Below, piece by piece: positions 9,240-19,770 of a stretch of DNA of 64,000 nt (within the stretch, counting starts at the first letter, position 1; each line of letters opens with the position of its first letter). The notes under the pieces are model-generated. The model made no database searches and was not told where the DNA came from. It worked only from the letters and a program-made list of their open reading frames with translations. The position numbers and the translations under genes are program-made. The stretch lies in NCBI GenBank assembly GCA_963970005.1, contig CAXAMN010001114.1:952846-1016845 (forward strand). The letters run 5' to 3'. This DNA is from Durusdinium trenchii. Lineage: Eukaryota > Sar > Dinophyceae > Suessiales > Symbiodiniaceae.

Positions 9240-10109
9240 AGTATGCTAGTTGATCTGCTGATGCAATCCTGGACTGCAAAAATGCTCAATCGCTTCACAC
9301 AATCAATCATTTCGCTCACTCAGCACCTCGTTTCTGAGAGCACTTTGCCAAAGCTGTGGGAGGTCCGGTGGCAGGAAGAAGCTGTGGCCTGGAACACATA
9401 GCCCAAGGGTGGATATGAGTGGCGGACGAAACTTCTTTGTTTCCACAGTGCCCAAAGTATTTTGGGTTGGCCGCTATCGGTTTTTTTTATGTTTTGCACT
9501 CACTCGCTGAACTTGTTCACAGTTCTCATGAGCACATCTGCGTCGCTCAAAAATCATTGTTATGTGTGGTAAGGTCATTGGTATCGCCATAGCAGCTATA
9601 GAAAGCCTTGCAGTGTCGCAAGTGAATTCGCAAGTGTCATGAAGGTGTAAGACATTGATCATCTGCAACTCGTCGCGTTGGTGCTTTCAAAAAACAAGCT
9701 TGACAAACATTTCTGTGGGTCCAGGGGAAGAGTTGCTCACGGACTTCGAGACGGATGAAAAGAGGAAACCAATAAACGATCTCCGCCAAGCATGTGTATT
9801 TGGCATTTAGCCAAGCACGACAAAGCAAGCATGGAATTGTTCACAGCATTGAGAAGAACGCGTTCCTCTCTCACGAGGTTATGACAGTGTGCCACAGTGT
9901 GCGAATCCAGAATACTTAGGAAACGTTTCAAAAAGGCATGTAGAGATGCTGTCGCTGTGACATGCGTGTGGCTAGCTAGCCATATATGGTGTAATCTTCC
10001 ATTTCTCAGGCATGAAAGCAAGAAAGAAAAACCCTTGTTGGACAGTTGGACCATGCAATGTTCCATGCCCAATATCGTCTGAGGGGGGGTACTTCCACCG
10101 GTTCAGTAC
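9240..10109. other. Region without a recognised gene
   Basis: Only short overlapping ORFs on both strands, none protein-like enough to support. No repeats or RNA genes seen. Confidence 0.4.
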
Positions 10110-10197
10110 CTCTCCTGTGCTACCAACGGCCACCATCATCAGAAAGCGCTCGACCAGCGTGGTCAGCTTCAGCTCCAAGCATCGGATCTGAGCTCTC
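10110..10197 (-). CDS. Probable short exon, unrecognised
   Basis: On the minus strand an AG acceptor (GGCAG) precedes an open stretch that translates with helical character (CLELKLTTLVERFLMMVAVG). It ends at a GT donor (GAGAG/GTACTG). It fits an exon of a gene downstream of the kinase gene. No family is assigned. Confidence 0.35.
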
Positions 10198-10689
10198 CTG
10201 CCAAACAACCAAGAGATGCCTCAACCAGGTTGGGACCAGCAGGGCTGAGCAAATGGCTCCAACCACATGTGGAGATTGGCACGCGGGTGCGGTTAAGGTC
10301 ACAAGGATTTACAGGGTTACCAAAAAGGAAACAAAGTGGGATCTTCACAGAGGCACCCTCTACCGAGAATGTTGCACTGTGAACATGTTTGAATCTCAAT
10401 TATGCCGCTACATGCCGCAATGGGCCACAAGCCAAGGCTTTACCAAAGACATTCATGCAGCATTGCTGGACCTCACATCAATCTCTCCCCAGTTGGATTG
10501 TTGGATTACAAATGATTACAGTATATAATCGTGATAAATCCTTGACACCAAAAATAGGATCTGCAAAGCAAAGGGCTGGTCTTTGGGTCCAAGCCGCTTG
10601 GAAGGCAAAAGTATGCAAAAGTATATATCGTTGCCTTGAATCTTGCAGCCACAAATCTAAAAAGCTCTGAACATCCTCAACGACCAACG

Positions 10690-11649
10690 GAATTCACCGT
10701 GGGGGGAAGGTTGTTTTAGTTTTAGAAGAAGAGCACACTCCTGCCCATCGGAGGGCAGCGCCTGAAGGATCCTGCTCGACAAATCTCGCTGTCCTTGATT
10801 TTGGCCTGCAAATTACAAATAGCACAACGCCCAAATGGAAAGCGAATCTGTTTGTACAGGAGGAAAGTTGCTTTAGAAGGTGATGGAAGGTGAAAGGTGT
10901 CCCAGTTCCAAGGGTCGGGGAAGGCGAAAGAAGATTACAGTACAGTAATAAGGATGGATGTGCCAAATGTTTGAGACAAGGCCACATCCAAGTCTAGGAG
11001 CGTTCCAACTCCAACTTCAATCGACGCCTCCATCATGCAAATCATGCATCTCTACGCCATACATGGGAAGGTCATGGCCTGCCAACCAGCATCAAAGCGG
11101 TCCATCTGCGACAAGCTGTGCAAGCCTCGGGTTTGTGACAATGCACAATAATGTTCTTGCAAGAGCTAAACATAAGGCATCATAAGCCAAGCCGAAATTC
11201 AGCTAGACAAAGCATAAACAACAACGACGACAACGACAACCATGCCAGTTGTAATTCGAGCATGCCAATCATGCCATATAATCATATAGAGAGAAGGGCC
11301 ATCATGTGCCTGAGCATGTGCTGCCTCACTAGTCTCGCATCTGTCCACAATTTAAACATATTTAAACTATGCAAGTCTCCAACGGTGAAATGATGTATGG
11401 TACGGAAAGCCCAAGCGGCTATAGTATAGCAGCTCCTCTCTGAGATTTGGGTCTTGTAGCAGCTCGAGCAAATGCTGCCTCCGCGGAAAAGCTCAACGCA
11501 CCCCGAAATGCCTCGAAATGTTTTTGACTACGTATGAATAGCCCTGCTGACATGCAAAAAAGCGCTGTCAAAGTGTGGTCCAGTCTGGTGACATGAGAGG
11601 GTAAAGCTGTTGGAACGGCCCTTCGATGTGCAAATACAAATGAAAACAC
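10690..11649 (-). other. Region with exon-like minus-strand fragments
   Basis: Around 10740-10800 a stretch after an ATTTGCAG acceptor translates as RDLSSRILQALPSDGQECA. Around 11419-11649 another open stretch reads SQKHFEAFRGALSFSAEAAF. Both could be exons of one minus-strand gene together with 10110-10197, but frames and joins cannot be verified. Between them nothing is recognised. Confidence 0.25.
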
Positions 11650-12430
11650 CGCCGAATGTTCAACAATTCTGGGACGAAGAGAGGTGGTCGTTCTGAAAGG
11701 ATGTCACCGCTAGCCGAGCCTGTTCAATTGAATCCGCTGCACCACTTCATCACTATAGCCATCTGTGCCGCTGGTCATTGGCATTGCAGCGAGCTTCCAA
11801 GCATTCTTCCTCCGAGCCATGCAGGAATGCCATCGTGATTAGTTACATGATTAGTTGTCAATCTGCCTGTTGATGAGTTGATGCATGGCAAATATCTCAG
11901 TTCAGTTGTTACTCATGTTTCTAGTGACTAATGTGAATACCAGTCAATTTCTGTTTCTTATCTAGGTTGACAATTCAATGGTCCCGAAAAATATTAAGGG
12001 ATCTGGGTATATTTTGATATATTTTGGGCATCCGCCCGGCGCTGTCACTCTCGCCCCTTTGTATATCTCGCAGATGCGTCGCAGAACCACAGCGCCGCAT
12101 GGGTGACCTGGGCGCGACAGGCGGATCTTAGTGCGTCAAGCATCTTGATATAAAGACTCAGCGTGTTAAAGCCTCATCTTAGAAGGATAGAAATCTCAAT
12201 CTTCAAACATTTCGTCAGCTGTCTGGGAAGCAACCAATGCGTCCGCGCAAACATGGACGCGAGCGCATTCTTTTATTCTGGACCCTGCGAAATCTCTGCC
12301 TGCAGCTGTGCATCACCGTGGATGGTAGGACCGCAGAACCGCAGTGCAGAGCAATCTAACCCCTTACTCACATGCACCCCACTGCATTGTGAGACAAACC
12401 CCACTTTGCTAGTTCCTTGGCTACCTGCAT
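11650..12430. other. Intergenic stretch downstream of the kinase gene
   Basis: AT-rich and mixed sequence without a supported ORF. A short CGGTTC-type array lies at about 12328-12345 on the minus strand, directly beyond the kinase stop. Confidence 0.35.
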
Positions 12431-13776
12431 TCAGCAGAAGCCATAGTCCCTCTTTGAAGGATTTGGTTGAAGAGCGCGCAAAACCTTGGGCACCAGGCAA
12501 CCTGCTCGCAAAAGGCGGCAGTGCAAACGCCGTGCATCATTGCCTGCGTAAAATGGCCTGGGACGGCCTAGGCTTTGCCAATCTCGGAACCACACTTGCA
12601 CAGTGTGCCTAGTACTACCGTTTCCATGCATGGGCAGCATGAGGGGGCGTGCAGTTGAGCACTCATACATCACACACCCGTAGGACCACACATCCACAGC
12701 AGCCACCAAGTGGTAGGCGAGATCACGAAGAGACACATCCCACAGCTCAGGGGGCCGGTAAAGCGCAGTCACGTAATTCACCAGCTTCAAGCTTGGCTGC
12801 TTGGTGCATTCAGACATCCCGAAATCACCAAGCTTGGCTTGAAAAGTGTCTGCACTCCACAAAATGTTGGAGGGCTTGACATCTAAATGCACCACATCAT
12901 GGCGATGAAGCACACACAGCGCAGACTTCAACTGCAAAGCGATGATGGGTATGGCTTGAGGCTCCAATGGTCCTTGCAAAAGGACTGCCTGCAAGCTGGA
13001 GCCGCAGTACTCAAAGGGCCAAGTATGGGAACGGCCTCCTGATGACCTGAGAAAAGTACAGCTGCGGGAACCACTGCAGGTCACAGGGCTTCGCACGGGT
13101 CTGCACAAGGGAGTTCATTGAAGCCTCGTGTTCTAAGCACTCTGCAGCATGCTTGCCTTTAAAGATCTTGAGTGCACACCTTCGTCCTTTGTCATCCACA
13201 GCCATCAGAACCGAGCCATAGGAACCCTCGCAGCTGCCAGCTGTGCTCCTGACCATCTTGCTGAAGTATTTTGTAAGCACCAAGCTTCTCAATGGAGTCC
13301 ACAGCTTTCTTGTCTTCCGAACCATGGCAGCTGGGTGGCTTCTGAGAAATGCCTCGAACTGGCAATCCGTGCAGCCGCATTGAATTCCGCTGCTGTCTAA
13401 ACTCTAGGGCTGACTTGGACTTGTAAGCCTCTTTGGCTTCGTCAGACAAAGCTTTCCAAGAAGCGCCAAGGCCACGCATCTCAGCAGCAAAATCTTCACG
13501 GCTAGCACCCTTCCCTAGCTTGCTCCTCTCTTGCACAAACAAGGCAAAAGGCTTTCTTGCCTTGGGCACAATGCCTTCAGAAACACCAATGGCACGACCT
13601 GTTAGCTTCTGATTCTTAGTCTTCATTGCAGCTTTCTTGGCCTTGAGTGGGCTTGTTCGCTGGGGCCAGGGTTGCTTCCCTCTCAGGCGGAATGGCAGCA
13701 CGGGCATGGCAGGGAAGGAGGCGCCAAAAGGAACGGCAGAACTTCTGAACCACTTGTGACAACCGAGAAAAAACAC
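12431..13776 (-). pseudogene. HMG-box plus protein kinase gene, frame broken twice
   Basis: Reading right to left, the first frame (13776 to about 13235) carries an HMG-box-like domain at residues 71-132 (KARKPFALFVQERSKLGKG, then ASWKALSDEAKEAYKSK). The kinase N-lobe continues in another frame (about 13232-13018) with a Gly loop EGSYGSVLMAV, lysine motif CALKIFKG and helix-C Glu in ECLEHEAS. The C-lobe is in a third frame (from about 13015): HLDVKPSNIL catalytic loop, GDFGMSE, YRPPELW and DVWSYGCVMYE, ending PSKRDYGFC and stop at 12431. The YRPPE motif points to CMGC-type kinases. The HRD arginine is Leu. No intron interrupts the kinase, and each break can be explained by one or two bases, for example an extra T in the run at 13013-13016. 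Either this is a decayed retrocopy or the assembly has indels. It would otherwise phosphorylate Ser/Thr in chromatin-linked proteins, by inference from the HMG box. Confidence 0.7.
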
Positions 13777-14097
13777 CCTTCAGTCTCATATTTGGACCCT
13801 TAGACGCGCACTCGGCAAAAACGACTGCATGGAAAGGTGAACTGGCTGTTGTAAGGGCGATGCTTATTCACTTAACTTGCATGCGTCACATGGTGCATGA
13901 ACCCTCGCAGCGGAAAAAAGTTTGCAGAGCCCTTTTCACAGCAGCAGCAGCAGCAGCAGCTCATAGCTCGCAGATCATGGAAAATTAAAAATCAAAATTT
14001 CGGCAGCTGACAGGGGGCGCAGTGGCATAGACTGCAGGCTGGACCGCAAAGCCACTGGCAGGCTGGCATGCAGAACCGCAGAACCGCTGAACTGCAA
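13777..14097. other. Spacer with an (AGC)n run
   Basis: Non-coding stretch between two minus-strand genes. It contains a short AGC/CAG microsatellite at about 13940-13960 and a CGGTTC-type array at 14069-14092. Confidence 0.5.
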
Positions 14098-15219
14098 TCA
14101 CTCGTGGTCGCTCGCTGGCTCGAGTGGCTGGTCCTCCTCTTCCTCCTTCTGCCTGGCCACCAGGTTTTCAAGGACATTGCTGAAGAGGTCCTTCACAACT
14201 GTGGCCGGCTCTTGAGTGTAGAGAGTTGGCGCAAAGACCTTTTCTTTGTGGATGCTTAATACCTATGCTTTGGCTCCATGGCCATGTATTTGCTCGCAAA
14301 GCGCTTAGTGTGAGCCCATTTTCTTCGGTTCCACATTGTCGAGCCAGCTCTGTTCCGGCACAGGAAGCATTTCTTTTGTCGGTCAAACCACCCAAAAAGG
14401 TTGCCATCCAGTTAGCTTTTGCTTCTTCTTGCCTTTGTTGTGTCTCAAGTGTGTCTGTGTGGGTGATACTTTTCCTGCAACAGCTTCAGCCACAAAAGGA
14501 GCGCCACAGCAGCAAAATGATTTAGTTGATTGCAATGTAAGTTACTAAGCATGACTGTGGCAGAGCGTCCTTTCGTCTTTGTTGCAGGGTGGAGGAAACA
14601 CCCATGGCAGCTCTGCAGAAAAGTCAAGCCCTGACCATTGATGTTCAAAAAAGGGTTCCTGCAATGGAGCAGCCGCAATACCAGATTCTTTGGGTCCTCA
14701 GATTGGTGGCCAAAGCCTGACTGAGTGAGGTAGTCTGGGGCCTGTCAACACATGACTGTTTCCTTCTGCCAGAGTGGCATGATCCAAAGTGGGGACTGTG
14801 CACTTTGAGCGGTACAGCAAGTAGCCAGCCAGCAAAGCCTGAGCAAAAGCACACTGCACAGTGTGGTCGCCCTTTGCTTCTCAGTTCTCCCAACAAACAG
14901 CCTAGCCACAGCTGGGGTTCTCTCAGGAGGAAAGTCCCGAAGCAAAAAATCAAGGAGGTTAAAGAGCTCTTTGTCATTGCTGTCCACACAAGCCTGGGCT
15001 GCCTGAGTGAACCACTGAACCACAGGACCGCGGAACGACAGTAAAAGGATGAAAGCTCTCTGGCCAATATTGAACTGTTGCTGTCACTTGCAAGGAAGTC
15101 ACTTGAGCAGCTAATCTTGGTGCCCTGTTCATCTCCCGACTGGCAACGCCTTTCCCCAGGCTTTGCAGCCACAGCTTCACAGCTTTGCGGGCTGGCATGG
15201 GCTTGGGCCCTGGCGGCAT
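14098..15219 (-). CDS. Small multi-exon gene, unrecognised, with a Cys pair
   Basis: The start is taken at the ATG opening MPPGPKPMPARKAVKLW (15219). Exon 1 runs to about 15055. After an intron that contains a CGGTTC-type array, a second exon starts at 15002 behind a CTCAG acceptor (AAQACVDSNDKELFNLLDF) and ends near 14885. A third lies at about 14815-14745. The last part (14410-14098) has a basic aromatic stretch with a CFLC pair (WFDRQKKCFLCRN), then KVFAPTLYTQEPATVVKDL and an acidic tail KEEEEDQPLEP before TGA at 14100-14098. The frame changes between these two last pieces near 14262, so an unresolved splice or indel exists there. No family is recognised. The Cys pair could bind zinc or mark a ribosomal-type protein, but this is speculative. 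Confidence 0.5.
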
Positions 15220-16330
15220 CTTCAGCCTGGCAAGCCGAGGTCAATGTCAAGAACAATGGAAACCCAGAAGAAGGTTGACCAACACTGCGTAGGCTGCTGG
15301 AAACTACACCAACACATGAGAACAATGCTCTAAACTAACACGACCCTTAGAATCGATGACTCAACCCTTAAAAGCAATGGAGCACCCTTGGATTGACAGC
15401 TGACCCTTGCAATGCAAAAACCTTTACATCAATCAATCCACCCTTGGATTGCAACAAGCCGCGGTTTTTGCGAACCAGGAGTGTATTCTGAAAGGAAAAG
15501 GAGTGAATTGACATAGAAAAAAACCTTTCAATACACCAATGGTTTTTAAAAACCGGAAGTGAAAGCCGATGGAAGACCCCAGTGGCGATGGCTGGGACCT
15601 GAGTTTGTGAATTCACTACGGAAATCCTCTAGTCATTACACCCCTGGTTTTTAAAAACTGTAAGTGTATTCCAACTGGCACTGTTTTATCAAACCCGCTG
15701 AGCGAAGTCAAAAAGCAGTGTGTGAGCCATCATGCGATTCCCTCTCTATACACAGTGCTGGTGCAACTCATTGACCAGCTCGCATGAATTTGCCACAAAC
15801 ACCCCGTGACCGTCTCAATGAACGGATGGCGCGCAAGAAAGAGACTAGGTCTCTTAGAGTCGCTAGCTTCTTCAGGGGCACCTGCTTCCGGGAGGCTGGC
15901 TCTCCCACAGACCCACCCACTGTTACTTCCCAGTCTGAACCAGGCAATTTTGCACAAGTCTTGAAGGCTGATGAAACTGCCAAAGGCCTGGCTCTCCAGG
16001 ATTATTAAATTAGTGAATAGGCTCAACAAGCAAGGTCTTAGTCTATAGAGGGAAAAAATCAAAGTGATTTGTGCCTGACGAGGCTCAAGGCCAAATCATC
16101 AGTCAAGTGGATCCTGAAACTGCGCGTCTTGGCTGCAGGGCGGAACCAAAGGAAATCGCTCAATTTCCAAGAGCCGCGTGTCGGTGTCTCCACATCTTGT
16201 CGCGAAGCAACGCACAGGCCAATGCTTCCAGTCACCTGAACCGCTGAACCGCTGGACCGCTGGCACAGGTACTGGTTCCAATGCAAAAGATGCTGCAAAA
16301 TGCCTTCCACAATGCTGGACCTGGACGTCT
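15220..16330. other. Intergenic stretch between two minus-strand genes
   Basis: No supported ORF. A phrase around cacccttggattgcaa / gacccttgcaatgcaa repeats loosely at 15340-15450, and ggtttttaaaaacc-like palindromes occur at 15540-15555 and 15648-15660. A CGGTTC/CGGTCC array lies at 16240-16262. Confidence 0.35.
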
Positions 16331-18844
16331 TTACTGCCAGTCCCAGTTGGACCATGGATCATCATAGTGGGAGCCTCCCTGATTCTGATTCTGATAATAC
16401 TGCTCCCATGGAGGCTGCACAGGCTGCGCTGGACATGGGGCCTGCTGCTGCTGCTGAGCGGCCGGCTGTTGCTGCTGCCCAGGCTGCAAAGACTGCGGCT
16501 GCACAGCAGCAGGAGCTGTCTGAGGCACCTGATTGGATGGCGGCACAGGAGGGCGTGGCTTGGGCTGCACAGGCTGTGGACCATAATTAGACACCTCGAA
16601 AGCCGCCAGCAGGTTGTCCTCCCCACTGACCGGACCACTGACGGTGCGCCTCTTGGGCATAGCCCCAATCTCCTGTCGCCCTCATCTGATTCAAGTCATA
16701 GCGAGGATGCGCTGAGGCTGGCTGGATCAAGGCTCTTGTCAGGCCCAGTGGATACTTGCTGCAGCGCGCCAGATGCAACTGATACGGCCTGCCCACAGCA
16801 TCCGCTGAGCGAGTCAGCCGAAGGGCCAAGACAGTCTCACTCTTGGTCTTCCTGGAGATCAGTGCCCGATCCTTACGCCACAAAGGGCAACAACATAATC
16901 AGAAGTTTGTTTTAGAAACAAAAAATGGGTTCAGCAGAATTCGCTCGCTAATGAGTCTGCGCGGGCGTATTTTCCAGCCCCCCGGGGCCCCGTCACTCAA
17001 AGAAAATGTATAATGCATTTCCAAAGATCAACCAACATCCCATCCCAGACGAGCTGGAACTCATCGGAAGACGGCCCTGTCCACAACACGCCCACTTGTT
17101 TGCGGCTCCCGCCGCGATACACCCAATCTTCGTCCACGAAATCCCCCTTGAAGCACTCCACCTGCCAGGCCAACTGAATGCTATCTTGTCGCGAATCACA
17201 CGCTGCGCCAAAAAAAAGCCTCATTAATAAGAAGTGAATTGAACAATATAACCCGAATTGTTTCAGCCGCCATCCCCCCCCCCCCACATGCCTCCAGGAC
17301 CCATAGCGGAGTCGTGAACTTCTTTTGGGCGACGGGGCACGCAGTGTAACGCAAAACGTAAAAGAAACCTTCTGCGGCCACCCATACCGAAATAGCGTTC
17401 GGTCCGGCCACCTCGCCAGGATCAAAGAATTGAGACACCCCTGGCTGCAGCGTATTGTTGATGATCAGGTCATGGTTCCGCAGCACGCTCAAGCTGTCAG
17501 CCTTGTATTGCACGCCTGCCTGGGTGTGCAAGCCTCTGCATTGTTGGAAGATGATGGCGAAGAAAGAAGAGTCCAACATCTTCTTGTTCCTCTCTTCCAA
17601 GCTCACTATGGGCTCATCGTCCGCCATCATGTCTAAAGACCGCAGGCTCTGCTGCTCCACACCAAGCTGAGCCCTGTCCATGAAGGTCTTGCAGTAGTGC
17701 AGGACGTCCTGCATGTACAGGCTGCAGTGCATCAGTCTGCCAGTTGAGGGGGAAGCCGGAAGTGCCCACCCGGCCCAGGCAGGCTCCTGCAGGGGGCAAG
17801 CCAACGCGAAATCACACCACACTACTGAAATTATATTGCCATTCTTGCAAGTACAATGCATATTATGTTATGATGGATGATCTTGGATACTCTAAATTAA
17901 AATTAATACTAAATCGGGAAACATCCTGGGGCTCCACCAAGTTGTAGCCCCTGGCTGCCCCGTTCATGATGAAGGGGTGAAGGATCACCTGGCACACATA
18001 GTGCCCCTCAGTCGATGCCTCTGCCTCTGTGAGCTGCTCCAGCAATTCGCGGATGTTGGCCAAAACCTGTGATTCATGCAGGGTGATAGAATGCGCTAAA
18101 CAATCATGGGAATCACTGACTACAAAAACTACAAAAATCAAAAACCCAAGACTTTGGAGAATCGAGGGGCGTTGGTGAACCTCTGAGGGATTGCGTGCCG
18201 AGCAGGTATGCGCTGCAGCAAATCCCTGGCGCTCTCGGCGCTCTCAACTAGGTAGCCGTCCATCAGCGTCAAACCTAAGCACCAACAAGCACACACTGGC
18301 ACCAAAACCCTGCAAAAGCATGCGCTGCAGGCCATGACATTCAAGCAAGTCTGGAGGCCCCACTAAGTCAAAGAGTCATTGAAACCAATGGCAAGGCACT
18401 GGCACAAGAAGCTCGGATGGTCTCTGGGTTCTTGAGGCCACCATCAAAAAAGCTTGAGGTCATGAGGTTGAACCCTGCTAGAGCCCAGCTGAAGCACTCG
18501 CGCGTGTCGTAGTGCATCCTGAACACTTCTGGCGCCTGCCGCAGTGACACCGCGTGCTTTTGGATCTCTTCCTTCTGCTTGAGGATGAGCTGAGGGTTGA
18601 CAGCTGACCCCAATGCATCCCTCACTTGCTCAGCCAGCTGGTTTCGCACCTGGTTGTGGTGCTGAACTGCTGCAGCAGCAGCTTCCGGCAAATCCAAGGG
18701 GCCGGCCTGGGCACCCAAATCTTCAGGCACAGGGTCTTCAGCTGCCTCCAGCAAGTCGGCCATCTGCTGAAGGGCTTCGGGAACACCACCCTCAGGAGCC
18801 GCCTCAACGTCAACCTCAACTTCTGCTGCTGCTGGGTCGGCCAT
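16331..18844 (-). CDS. Multi-exon gene with Gln-rich C-terminus, unrecognised
   Basis: The start is the ATG at 18844-18842 (ccATGg context), opening MADPAAAEVEVDVEAAPEGG, an acidic Ala-rich head followed by a long helical region. Exons with visible splice sites: 18844 to about 18366; 18274-18181 (LTLMDGYLVESAESARDLLQ); 18066-17926; 17786 to about 17300; 17202-17033; about 16854-16730; and a last piece 16660-16331. The last is Gln/Pro-rich and ends DPWSNWDWQ before the stop. The join 17926/17786 keeps phase 0 with a GA donor (CCCAG/GATG) and a GCAG acceptor. No catalytic motif is seen. The Q/P-rich, Trp-tipped tail suggests an RNA- or adaptor-type protein, but no family is assigned. Alternatively these are more 3' exons of the RNF213-like gene. 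Confidence 0.5.
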
Positions 18845-18854
18845 GGAGTGCACC

Positions 18855-18905
18855 GCGCAACCGAAGAACCACGGAACCGAAGAACCGCGGAACCGAAGAA
18901 CCGCA
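18855..18905 (-). repeat. CGGTTC-type short array upstream of the 18844 ATG
   Basis: On the minus strand about five copies of a 9-base unit (GCGGTTCTT, with CGGTTCCGC variants) lie within 60 bases upstream of the start codon. Similar arrays occur near 12328, 14069, 15005 and 16240, always beside minus-strand coding pieces. Confidence 0.7.
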
Positions 18906-18919
18906 GAGCCAAAAATGCT
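18906..18919 (-). other. Possible relic of the dinoflagellate spliced leader
   Basis: The minus strand reads AGCATTTTTGGCTC here. The conserved dinoflagellate spliced leader contains AGCCATTTTGGCTC; 12 of 14 positions agree. It sits about 60 bases upstream of a start codon, where a reverse-transcribed and re-inserted mRNA would carry it. The match is short and could be chance. Confidence 0.3.
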
Positions 18920-19189
18920 GCCAACAAAAGCACGGCTCACCCTTGCCATCACAGGTGGTACCCATCAAATGCAAGGAGCGGCCCTAAATGCAAGACTGCT
19001 TCCTCAGATACCCTGGTCAGGTCCCCAGACCTCGCCTTCCCAAAGTCAAGAGGCTTCCGAAGAAAGGAGGACAAGAGCCTGCCAGCAATGATCAACAGTT
19101 AACAATACAAGCCTAAAAAACCAAAACCCTTCAGTCGGACAAATGGACCCTTCAATGATCTAATTTACCTTTAGTGTTCTCCTACAGGT

Positions 19190-19770
19190 TGATCTATGTG
19201 CTTGAAGGGTCCCTGCCTGGATCTCTGTGAAGATGTTGAAGACGCCAACTAGCTGAGCCGGAGAGGCAGCTCTTGCGGCGTGGCGGGGGAATTGACAAAA
19301 CAGCAAAAAAATATAAAATATCCTAATTGTCAAGCTAGTTATATAATTATCTTTCACCGTTTGCCTTGGCGGTCCTTGCAATGTCTGTCAGCAACTCTTG
19401 CGAGACTATCCTGTCCCAGTCGCCACCGGTGTGGGACAGGACCGTCTCCTCCAAACAGGAGCACAATGCAAAAAGTGTTTGGCTTTGAATGTCCATATGC
19501 CTAGTCCTAGTCATGAGCTTTGAAAAATGGGCATCTTCTGCACTCTGCACTGCTTGTTTCTGTCAATGATTCATACATGTTCACACCCTCAGCCAATCCC
19601 TGTATTCTTCGTGCCTCCCAAGGCTTTGGCTCTGCGAGCTCATCCAACAAGGCCACTGAAAAGCCAGATCCTAAGTAGTGCCTTGGGGTAGGTGACAGCA
19701 GCCTATAGCAACTGAACTCTAACTCATCCCTAAACTGGGGCTCAAGGATTCTTGGAGGTTTGAGCATTGT
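19190..19770 (-). CDS. RNF213-like: last recognised exons after the AAA core
   Basis: Three exon-like pieces. At about 19760-19600, FSVALLDELAEPKPWEARRI resembles the family segment around IDDLRPP. At about 19520-19365, SQTLFALCSCLEETVLSHTG. At about 19262-19190, SPAQLVGVFNIFTEIQAG. They follow the 20312-19966 exon in order. Boundaries are approximate. Whether the gene ends near here or continues into the 18.8-16.3 kb block is undecided. Confidence 0.5.
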
